From assembly GCA_947475135.1 (NCBI GenBank), contig CANJMU010000033.1, forward strand, positions 1 through 7,133: a stretch of DNA of 7,133 nucleotides, in the 5' to 3' direction. The DNA is from Silvanigrellaceae bacterium (GTDB taxonomy: Bacteria; Bdellovibrionota; Oligoflexia; Silvanigrellales; Silvanigrellaceae). The position numbers and the translations under genes are program-made. Of this stretch, positions 1 through 5,971 are shown piece after piece. Each line of letters starts with the position of its first letter. Position 1 is the first letter of the stretch. A model generated the notes under the pieces. It had not been told where the DNA came from. It saw only the letters and a program-made list of their open reading frames with translations, and did not search any database.

Positions 1-386
1 ACAGGCTGAAGATCAGAATAGGACTGAGCTTCCTGAAGCTGAGACGTATAGATTTTACCCCAATAAAAAAGAACTCTCTTATCAAAAACAGCCTGTGGAG
101 CAAGTTGAATTTCAATATTAATTTGAGATTTGTCTTTTAATATCGCCAAAACATCCAAACGAGACTCTTTATCTTTTTCATCATTTTTATGAAGATCTTT
201 GTCTTTAAATTCAATATCAATAATTAATTTATCTGGAGGGGGTTGAATCACGCTATTCGCAAAACTACAAAAAATTTCCTTGTCTTTTCCAAAAATATTT
301 TTGAAAACAAAATCCACCTTAGGATCAAGCAGTCCTTCGAGCCTTGCTACTGGTTTTTTTTCTTTTTTAGATTTTCGATTGATCAT
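1..386 (-). CDS. Rpn family PD-(D/E)XK nuclease / putative transposase, N-terminal part
   Basis: The reading frame is open from ATG 386 to the left edge and gives 128 residues; the C-terminal part lies outside the window. The N-terminus has the family hallmark LLDPKVDFVFKNIFG (residues 19-33). A PD-(D/E)XK core follows: SRLDVLA with Asp78, then INIEIQ with Glu92 and Gln94, then the conserved VLFYWGKIYTSQL block (about 105-117). Known family members (Rpn/YhgA-like, often labelled putative transposase) are DNA endonucleases that promote RecA-independent recombination; full-length proteins are usually about 280-310 residues. The start is well supported: GGGGA at 396-392 lies 5 bases upstream of the ATG. 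It follows the small membrane protein gene on the same strand after 41 bases, so it may be co-transcribed, but nothing links it functionally to the transporter. The family call is firm. Whether the gene is intact cannot be judged here. Confidence 0.88.
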   Translation of the reverse strand, partial: MINRKSKKEKKPVARLEGLLDPKVDFVFKNIFGKDKEIFCSFANSVIQPPPDKLIIDIEFKDKDLHKNDEKDKESRLDVLAILKDKSQINIEIQLAPQAVFDKRVLFYWGKIYTSQLQEAQSYSDLQP

Positions 387-427
387 TTTATTCCCCAAAA
401 AATATTAATCTAAGTGAAAAGAGTTTG

Positions 428-754
428 CTACCTTTTCATATTTTTCTTCACATTTTTATAATCATGAAAGGACTTTTTTGTCATAAAAATCCACTTTTTG
501 ATTGGTTGAGTTCCACCTTTACGTAATGCACGAATAATTTTTGGAGAAAAAAGAATTAAAAAAATAAAACCGATAGTAAATACTAAAATAAAAATGACAA
601 GAATAAAAGGTAACATAATCAAAGATCGAATAGTAAATAATTTCGAAAATTTTATTTTTCCAAGATTGTTTCGCGTGCTGTTACTTTGCGTTTTCTGATT
701 ATTTGGATTATCTGTTTCAAATTGAACATCAATAATGTTTTTTTTGTCCGTCAT
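428..754 (-). CDS. small single-pass membrane protein of unknown function, coupled to the ABC ATPase gene
   Basis: I do not recognise this protein. It has a polar, Asn/Gln-rich N-terminal segment of about 40 residues, one strongly hydrophobic segment (about residues 45-70), and a Lys/Arg-rich C-terminal tail of about 35 residues. Two ATGs sit side by side at 757 and 754. I prefer 754 (108 residues) because AGGA lies 4 bases before it, against only 1 base before the ATG at 757. The upstream ATPase gene ends in TGA at 756-754, so stop and start overlap as ATGATGA, which implies translational coupling. It might be an accessory subunit of the transporter, but that is inference from position alone. 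Residue positions are counted from the 757 ATG. Confidence 0.7.
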   Translation of the reverse strand: MTDKKNIIDVQFETDNPNNQKTQSNSTRNNLGKIKFSKLFTIRSLIMLPFILVIFILVFTIGFIFLILFSPKIIRALRKGGTQPIKKWIFMTKKSFHDYKNVKKNMKR

Positions 755-1473
755 CATATCCTTTCAAACCGCTTTGAAATTTGCATTACTTTACTAAAAA
801 TTCCTAAGTTCCAAAATTCCGAACCGCTTCCAGTCCACATGGCTTTGCCATTTTCAATCGCAATTGCATGTGTCAAAAGCTGACTTCCAAATTTTATATC
901 ATGAGAAGCAAAATAGACAACAGCCTTTTTTTCATAAATATATTTTTGAATAATATTAAGAAGTTTCCCTTTGTAAGCATAGTCTAAATCCGAGTCAATT
1001 TCATCTAAAATCAAGATTTGTGGACTCTGCATCAAAGCTCGCGCCACCTGAACCCGTTTCCACTCCCCTCCACTCAATTCTAAAATACTTTTTCGTAAAA
1101 GTGATTTTAATTCAAATTTATGAATCCAGTCATCTGAAATTTCTTTTGTGAACTTAATTTTTTTTTCTTTTGAAAAAAAATGAATAAAATCTTCGACAAA
1201 AAAACTATCAAAAGCTTTTAAATATTGGGGGACATAGGAAATTACAGATTTATTCTTTTCTAAAGCTTGGCCATTCCAAAAAATTTCACCAAACGATGGC
1301 TGCAAAACCTGTGCAATTAATTTAAGTAACGTCGACTTTCCCGATCCGTTTTTTCCAAATAAGTAAACAGCACAAGGGCCTTTAAAATCTAAGGTCATAT
1401 TATCAAGAATGATTTTATCATTGAAATGATAAAACACAGATTTTAATTGAAGTTCATTCAAATTAAAATTCAT
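754..1473 (-). CDS. ABC transporter ATP-binding protein of FecE/BtuD type
   Basis: This is the cytoplasmic ATPase of an ABC importer, 239 residues long. All nucleotide-binding motifs are intact: Walker A GKNGSGKST (40-48), Q-loop Gln83 in YVPQY, signature LSGGE (133-137), Walker B ILILDE (153-158) with catalytic Glu158, D-loop SDLD (161-164) and H-loop His191 in ASHD. The protein is short for the family (iron-chelate ATPases are usually about 250-270 residues), with little beyond the core. Its ATG lies inside the end of the FecCD permease gene (11-base overlap), and there is no clear ribosome binding site, so translation is probably coupled to the permease. That pairing sets the substrate class to iron-siderophore, haem or cobamide; the sequence does not say which. 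An export role is unlikely because the partner is a FecCD-type permease. Confidence 0.92.
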   Translation of the reverse strand: MNFNLNELQLKSVFYHFNDKIILDNMTLDFKGPCAVYLFGKNGSGKSTLLKLIAQVLQPSFGEIFWNGQALEKNKSVISYVPQYLKAFDSFFVEDFIHFFSKEKKIKFTKEISDDWIHKFELKSLLRKSILELSGGEWKRVQVARALMQSPQILILDEIDSDLDYAYKGKLLNIIQKYIYEKKAVVYFASHDIKFGSQLLTHAIAIENGKAMWTGSGSEFWNLGIFSKVMQISKRFERI

Positions 1474-2443
1474 ATTTCATTTTCTTAGATTGATGAATCA
1501 GCATCAAAATTAAAATTGGTGCACATAACACAACGACAATAATACCAATTGGTAGGACGGTTGGTGAAAAAAAATACCTTGAAATAAATGATGAAAAATT
1601 TAAAAAACATGCTCCATAAATAAGATTCAAAAAAAACTCTTTTTTGTAAGAAATCTGTGAATATTTTCTAAAAAAATGTGGGATAATCGTTCCAATAAAT
1701 CCAATTGCACCAACAAAAGAAATAACAATTGCAGTCACAAAGGAAACATGAAAAATAAGATAAAAACGAATTTTTTTAGGATTGTAACCCATTGATTTAG
1801 AAAATTCATCCCCAAAAGTCATAGATTTTATAGCATCTGTTTTTTTAAAAAAATAAAAAAAACTTGGAAAGGATAGTACGATTAAAACAAAAATTTGAAA
1901 GGCAGAAATTTCTTGTAAATTCCCCAAAAACCAATAATGCATTTGAGTTAATTGTGATGGATTTATAAAAAGAGTGAGAATCATAAATAAGGCAGAAAAA
2001 AATGAATTGATTAAAATGCCTATGAGCGGATAAGAATAAGAATCATTTAAATTTCTCAAATTGTGTTTTAATAAAAAAAGTATCAAGAAGCTAAGTAAAC
2101 AACCAAGAAAAGAATAAAAAGAATGAAGTGGAATTTTAATATTTGAAAAATCTATTTTCCATAAAAATAAAGGAACAACATAAAATAACGAACCAAAAAA
2201 CATCCCACCAGAAGACACCCCTAAAAGAAACGGATCGCAAATAGGATTTCTCAATATTTTTTGTAAAACACATCCCAAAAGTGCAAGACTTGCGCCCGCA
2301 AAACTTGTTTCTAACAGCTCTAAAAAACGATAATAAATAATTTTATTTTGGAAAATGTTTTCATGAAAAAAATCAATTGAAACTGTTCCATAAGCAAGAC
2401 ACAAAAAACAACTGACGAAAAAAAGAAAAAAGGAACGTTTCAA
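1463..2443 (-). CDS. FecCD-family ABC transporter permease
   Basis: This is the inner-membrane permease of a type II ABC importer (BtuC/FhuB/FecCD fold), 326 residues and almost wholly hydrophobic. The family landmarks appear in order: FAGASLALLGCVLQ (48-61) followed by RNPICDPFLLGVSSG (65-79), HYWFLGNL (169-176), SMGYNPKKIR (217-226, the region before the coupling helix), GAIGFIGTIIPHFFRK (245-260), and LPIGIIVVVLCAP (297-309). The start is TTG 2443; AAGG lies 9 bases upstream, the product opens directly into the first membrane helix, and no better ATG is available. In known relatives two such permeases pair with two ATPases and a periplasmic binding protein. Here only the ATPase follows, and no binding protein is in the window. 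The family call is firm; substrate is unknown. Confidence 0.92.
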   Translation of the reverse strand: MKRSFFLFFVSCFLCLAYGTVSIDFFHENIFQNKIIYYRFLELLETSFAGASLALLGCVLQKILRNPICDPFLLGVSSGGMFFGSLFYVVPLFLWKIDFSNIKIPLHSFYSFLGCLLSFLILFLLKHNLRNLNDSYSYPLIGILINSFFSALFMILTLFINPSQLTQMHYWFLGNLQEISAFQIFVLIVLSFPSFFYFFKKTDAIKSMTFGDEFSKSMGYNPKKIRFYLIFHVSFVTAIVISFVGAIGFIGTIIPHFFRKYSQISYKKEFFLNLIYGACFLNFSSFISRYFFSPTVLPIGIIVVVLCAPILILMLIHQSKKMKYEF

Positions 2444-2520
2444 TTTTTGGTACCTTATTCAAAAATTCAAAAATTTATAAAAATAAAGAAAAACGAAATC
2501 TCAAAAAAAAATTCCTCGAT

Positions 2521-3147
2521 TTACTGCAGGAATGCTGCTAATAATTTTCGAAGTAACAGTCCCGATTTATTTATTTTTTGAGAATAATCTTCCCCAAGAT
2601 TTTTTTTATAGGAATGGTAACATTCAACCCAACGTCCTTGGCATGTCTGCACATAAGTTTTCAAAATACGATCTGCTAAAAAATGAACTGAAAACCCTCC
2701 ATCTAAAAAATTCTCTGGCTGATAGCGCCAGCGAGATCCATTGGCCCTCCAATTGATTTGCAAAGGCCCTATATCCACATTCGAATTTTTAGACAAACCT
2801 TTTTTTAAATAATTGACGGCATCCTCATCCGTCATTAATTTCTTTCCATCAATCAAAATAATCTGCTGCTTAAAGTTAGATTCTACCTGAGTAATCTGCC
2901 AAATAATATCTGGATTTTCCGTTTCACAGGCGGTTTTTGAAAAATCATAAAAACTATTTTTTTCTACGGCATTGAGTGATTTTGACATTATTTTAGAGGC
3001 TGTCGTCATAAATAAAATTTCACAGGATAATCCTGTTTGTTTGCTAACGTAACTTATTGCTGCGCCCTGTGGGACAAAGTCAGGAAAAATAAACATGGGG
3101 AATTTTTGTGACCTTTCGTTTTTTGAGTCGAAAATTAAAAATGGCAA
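2521..3147 (-). CDS. lytic-transglycosylase-like (SLT domain) protein
   Basis: The protein resembles small SLT-domain muramidases of the VirB1/IagB kind, which cleave peptidoglycan glycan strands in the periplasm. Visible landmarks are IIWQITQVESNF (81-92) with likely catalytic Glu89, DIGPLQINW (125-133) matching the family GLMQIN block, a helix FSVHFLADRILKTY (152-165), and CYHSYKKNLGEDYSQKI (176-192), where the family has AYNAG..Y..KI. Four Cys residues (42, 74, 169, 176) could form disulfides in an exported protein. The start is uncertain: no ATG occurs near the 5' end. The TTG at 3147 has only GGA 6 bases upstream, and an ATG at codon 18 lacks a well-placed ribosome site. The same frame stays open for 15 codons before the TTG and would add basic residues and a hydrophobic run like a signal peptide. 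It is the first gene of the minus-strand group, 77 bases before the permease. The fold is fairly sure, the start is not. Confidence 0.7.
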   Translation of the reverse strand: MPFLIFDSKNERSQKFPMFIFPDFVPQGAAISYVSKQTGLSCEILFMTTASKIMSKSLNAVEKNSFYDFSKTACETENPDIIWQITQVESNFKQQIILIDGKKLMTDEDAVNYLKKGLSKNSNVDIGPLQINWRANGSRWRYQPENFLDGGFSVHFLADRILKTYVQTCQGRWVECYHSYKKNLGEDYSQKINKSGLLLRKLLAAFLQ

Positions 3148-3275
3148 GAAAAATCCAAAAAAATACCCCTGAGGGTGATTTTTTATTTTTTATCTATTTC
3201 TTTTTTAGTTTATTTTTAAATGGATTTGAAGGGAAGGGGGAATTTTGGGTGGGAGTTTAGATAGAAAGAAAAGAT

Positions 3276-3304
3276 TTGGAAATGGTAATCTTTTTTAATA
3301 TGCT
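3276..3304 (+). promoter_or_regulatory. possible sigma70-type promoter for the WecA-like gene
   Basis: TTGGAA at 3276-3281 and TATGCT at 3299-3304 are separated by 17 bases. Each box matches four of six consensus positions. Transcription would start near 3311 and give a leader of about 170 bases. In DNA this AT-rich such matches arise often by chance, so this is only a candidate. Confidence 0.22.
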
Positions 3305-3469
3305 ATGGATATAAAATTTAATAAATTTAAACCTATAAAATTATATATTAGTTTTTAAATAATTCAGCTTCATATTAAAAAATAGTTTTTTTTATTTTAT
3401 TCAATTCACAAATAACTGACTTTAAAAAACTATCATAAGTTGATACTCTCTTTTCACAACGTTAAATTT

Positions 3470-3474
3470 AGGAG
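3470..3474 (+). promoter_or_regulatory. ribosome binding site that decides the WecA-like start
   Basis: AGGAG lies 10 bases before the in-frame GTG at 3485. The longer option, TTG at 3440, has no purine-rich site before it. This supports GTG 3485 as the start. Confidence 0.6.
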
Positions 3475-3484
3475 TTATTGCATT

Positions 3485-4627
3485 GTGATCTATTTAACCT
3501 TCTATTTATTAGGCCTAAGCTTCGTTGCATCACTCTTTTTTAATTTCATAGTTCTTAAACTCTCCCATCAAAAAAAATGGTACGATTATCCAGATCTTAC
3601 AGTTCAACCTTTGAGCTCAGAATCCAGAAAAGTACACACAACCCCCAAACCAAAAATTGGAGGCCTTGCAATTGTTAGCTCCGTTGGTCTTGTTTTTTTA
3701 CTTATCAACGTCCCTGAAAAAATTTTATTTATTTATTTATTTTCAGTTTTAATTTTTATTGTTGGATTATTAGATGATTTTAAAAATTTAAGCGCTCTCA
3801 CACGCCTTACAATTCAGTTGATTGTTTCTTTATTTATCTGTATTATTTGTAATCTCAGTTTAAATCAAATTTATTTAACTCCACATTTTTTTATCTCTTT
3901 AAATTATTTAATAGGTATCCTTTTATCCTCATTTATTATCCTTGGTAGCATTAATTCTATGAATATGATTGATGGACTAGATGGGCTTGCCGGGGGGCTT
4001 TGCGGCCTTGCTTTTATTTTTTTATCGACTCACTATTATTTGCATACCCACGATTTTAAACTTGTTCTCATATTTGGAATTCCAATCGTTGGAGCACTGC
4101 TTGGTTTTTTAAAATTTAATTTTTATCCTTCAAAAATCTTCATGGGGGACTCGGGTAGTAATTGGATAGGGTTTATGCTTGGGATCTATATTATACTCAT
4201 ACAAAAAAATTATATGATACAACAAAATGAAATTTTAAAATTCATGTCTTACTCTTTCAATTTTCGCACCCAACCCATTCATGACTCTAGTACCCCGGTA
4301 CTTATTAATTTGTTAACTTGTTTTTCCATCCCCATTTTTGATACGTTTTATCTCATTTTTTTAAGAGCACTCGAAAAAAAGAATCCTTTTTGCGCAGATG
4401 CGAGGCACATTCACCATTCTATGCTAAAGATGGGAATGTCACACAAACGGATCGTATTATCTTTGTACGGAATTTCTTTTCTACTTGGAGTTTTAAGCTT
4501 ATTCAGCGCACAAAATAAATTTTTGCAAAATTTAGGAATTCAGTATGTCATTTTCGTGATTCCACTTTTTATTGTGATGTATTTTCAAAGACAAATTGGG
4601 AAGGTTGAGATTTTGGGGGAGGGGTGA
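3485..4627 (+). CDS. wecA: polyprenyl-phosphate sugar-1-phosphate transferase, MraY/WecA family
   Basis: This integral membrane enzyme class moves a HexNAc-1-phosphate (GlcNAc in E. coli WecA) from its UDP form onto undecaprenyl phosphate, the first step of a lipid-linked glycan. From GTG 3485 the product is 380 residues. Landmarks: HTTPKPKIGG (51-60, cytoplasmic substrate loop), LLDD (95-98) with the paired Asp, NMIDGLDGLAGG (160-171), FMGDSGS (219-225) with Asp222, and the His-rich HIHH (308-311) typical of WecA/TagO/WbpL rather than MraY. About ten hydrophobic segments surround these loops. The TTG at 3440 would add 15 polar residues without a ribosome site, so I reject it. A polar segment of about 28 residues (about 244-271) after the FMGDSG helix looks longer than the usual loop. 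It is convergent with the sugar cluster at 4727-7133 and may initiate that glycan. Specificity for GlcNAc, QuiNAc or FucNAc cannot be read from sequence. Confidence 0.9.
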   Translation: MIYLTFYLLGLSFVASLFFNFIVLKLSHQKKWYDYPDLTVQPLSSESRKVHTTPKPKIGGLAIVSSVGLVFLLINVPEKILFIYLFSVLIFIVGLLDDFKNLSALTRLTIQLIVSLFICIICNLSLNQIYLTPHFFISLNYLIGILLSSFIILGSINSMNMIDGLDGLAGGLCGLAFIFLSTHYYLHTHDFKLVLIFGIPIVGALLGFLKFNFYPSKIFMGDSGSNWIGFMLGIYIILIQKNYMIQQNEILKFMSYSFNFRTQPIHDSSTPVLINLLTCFSIPIFDTFYLIFLRALEKKNPFCADARHIHHSMLKMGMSHKRIVLSLYGISFLLGVLSLFSAQNKFLQNLGIQYVIFVIPLFIVMYFQRQIGKVEILGEG

Positions 4628-4676
4628 GAATAATAAACAAAATTTGGTAGCCCTAAATTCTTAATGCTTCATGCGA

Positions 4677-4698
4677 TTTTAGAGTGTACCCTCTAAAA
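4677..4698. repeat. perfect 8-bp inverted repeat, possible bidirectional terminator
   Basis: TTTTAGAG at 4677-4684 and CTCTAAAA at 4691-4698 are exact reverse complements around a 6-base loop. It lies between two convergent genes (ends 4627 and 4727), where a shared terminator would be expected. The stem is AT-rich with no long U run on either side beyond the stem itself, so it would be a weak intrinsic terminator. The right arm lies inside the putative IS terminal repeat and the left arm just outside it, so the pairing may be chance. Confidence 0.4.
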
Positions 4699-4752
4699 GT
4701 GGACAGTTATTTTCGATAAAGACGCTTCATATTCCAGTGGTGATATGCGATT
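4685..4752 (-). mobile_element. right-end remnant of an IS3-group insertion sequence
   Basis: On the minus strand the frame from 4752 to the TAG at 4695-4693 encodes NRISPLEYEASL followed by SKITVHF and a stop. This resembles the C-terminal end of IS3-group OrfB transposases (for example the MSPTEYENQ region of E. coli IS3). Just after the stop lies TGTCCACTTTTAGAGGGTACA, ending in CA at 4685; read from the other side it begins TGTACCC and contains AGTGGACA, as IS3-type terminal repeats do. The transposase frame meets a TGA at 4764-4762, so only about 70-80 bp of the element remain. The last eight or so codons of the glycosyltransferase overlap it in another reading frame. The match is from memory of the family, not an alignment. 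Confidence 0.6.
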
Positions 4753-5947
4753 GCCCTGATATCACTCCAAGTATTGTATTAGCTGCAGAGGATACATCAA
4801 AAAATTCATTCAATAGAAGTTTAGAATTTTCAGAACATTTTTGACGCTCAACTTTACTGTCAATAAGTTTAATTGCATTTTTTACCATTCTAGCATCATC
4901 GCCTGCATAAGAAATATAACCAGCGTTATTACCATTGATAATTTCTATTAGATCATTCCCCTGATTTACGCATCCTAAAATTGGCATCCCCTGAGCCATA
5001 TAACCCAAAATCTTACCTGGAAAATTATGTGTTTTATGATCTGCATTCAAACAAAATAGCCCAATATCAGCAATTTTTTGAATAGAGTAATATTCATTTT
5101 GCAACATAGCTCGCAATAACAGGGTATTCGTTAAAGATAGCTCTTTAATTTTATTATCTACAAGGCTATATTCATCCCCTTCTCCAATTATTAAAAAAAA
5201 TGCCTTACTTTTCGTTTTTAATCTCTCAGCAAGTTTAATAATACTCATCATATTTTGAGAATTACCAATATTTCCCCCGTAGATAAATATAACTTTATCT
5301 TCAAGGTGATACTGTTTTCTAAAATCAGTATTCGGCTCAGTACAAGTTAAAAATTTTTGATCTACCCAGTTGTATAGTACATGTGAATGGGTGGCATAAT
5401 GATAATCTGTATATTGGTTAAACCACTTCAAGTTTGCAGGCGACATCACACCAATGAAATCGGCAGCCAAATAATTAATTTTCTCATAATAACGAAAAAG
5501 TCTTGTAATTAAAGATTTTTCTTTAATCATTCCATGATCAATGACCCACTGAGGAAAAAAATCCCTCAAAATAAGGTAACTAGAAATCCCAAAATGTCGT
5601 TTTATTCTTTTAATTGCATTGCCAAAAAAAATTGACGGTGAATAGTAAATTACCAAATCTGCTCTAATATTTTGGTTGAATTTAACAGTCTTCCAAACCT
5701 TATTTGAAAATCGCAATTCATTAATTGCCCGCCTAAACTTATTTACATTTTTAATTCGGCCACTATTGAAACGATAGATAATAATTCCATTTAGTTCTTC
5801 ATAGGGAGCCTCTTTATATGAATTAGAAACAATACATGTAACGCAATGGCCTTTGAATTTAAAGTAACATGCAAGCTCATGTAACATCTTTGCAGAAACT
5901 TTTTTACTTTGTGGTACATAATCATCAGCTATAATTAATATATTCAT
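4727..5947 (-). CDS. wbuB: WbuB-like GT4 glycosyltransferase
   Basis: This is a cytoplasmic GT-B glycosyltransferase of family GT4, 406 residues, close to the usual length. The N-terminal domain opens with MNILIIADDYVPQSKKVSAKM, the WbuB style of start. The C-terminal nucleotide-sugar domain has FIYGGNIG (221-228), FLIIGEGDE (251-259), and FPGKILGYMAQGMPILG (309-325), followed by NQGNDLIEI (328-336). E. coli O26 WbuB is a putative L-FucNAc transferase acting in O-antigen assembly; the preceding genes fit an L-HexNAc donor. The ATG at 5947 follows the reductase stop by 24 bases, with only a weak GGA upstream. The natural family end appears to be near residue 395; the tail GQSHITTGI is read through a putative IS3 end in another frame, so the original C-terminus was probably replaced. 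Activity is likely kept because the core is complete. Exact sugar specificity is inference. Confidence 0.82.
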   Translation of the reverse strand: MNILIIADDYVPQSKKVSAKMLHELACYFKFKGHCVTCIVSNSYKEAPYEELNGIIIYRFNSGRIKNVNKFRRAINELRFSNKVWKTVKFNQNIRADLVIYYSPSIFFGNAIKRIKRHFGISSYLILRDFFPQWVIDHGMIKEKSLITRLFRYYEKINYLAADFIGVMSPANLKWFNQYTDYHYATHSHVLYNWVDQKFLTCTEPNTDFRKQYHLEDKVIFIYGGNIGNSQNMMSIIKLAERLKTKSKAFFLIIGEGDEYSLVDNKIKELSLTNTLLLRAMLQNEYYSIQKIADIGLFCLNADHKTHNFPGKILGYMAQGMPILGCVNQGNDLIEIINGNNAGYISYAGDDARMVKNAIKLIDSKVERQKCSENSKLLLNEFFDVSSAANTILGVISGQSHITTGI

Positions 5948-5971
5948 ATTTTATGACTAAATCCAATTTTT

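Larger units (their letters stand above)
3148..3484. other. divergent intergenic region
   Basis: This stretch lies between the minus-strand lytic-transglycosylase-like gene and the plus-strand WecA-like gene, so it should hold promoters in both directions. It is A/T-dominated, with one G-rich run at 3231-3253, a weak sigma70-like candidate on the plus strand at 3276-3304, and a short GC hairpin at 3165-3176 in the leader of the minus-strand gene. I saw no further gene or RNA gene. No minus-strand promoter stood out from the AT-rich background. Confidence 0.6.

Noticed and set aside
686..883. Plus-strand reading frame of 65 codons
   Set aside because: It lies opposite the ATPase and small membrane protein genes, shows no family features and no ribosome binding site.
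2444..2520. Possible terminator between the lytic-transglycosylase-like gene and the permease
   Set aside because: There is a run of nine T on the minus strand but no GC stem before it.
2532..2756. Plus-strand reading frame of 74 codons
   Set aside because: It is the antisense of the lytic-transglycosylase-like gene, whose conserved motifs explain the sequence.
3440..3484. TTG at 3440 as start of the WecA-like gene
   Set aside because: No ribosome site precedes it, while GTG 3485 has AGGAG upstream and gives a product that begins at the first membrane helix.
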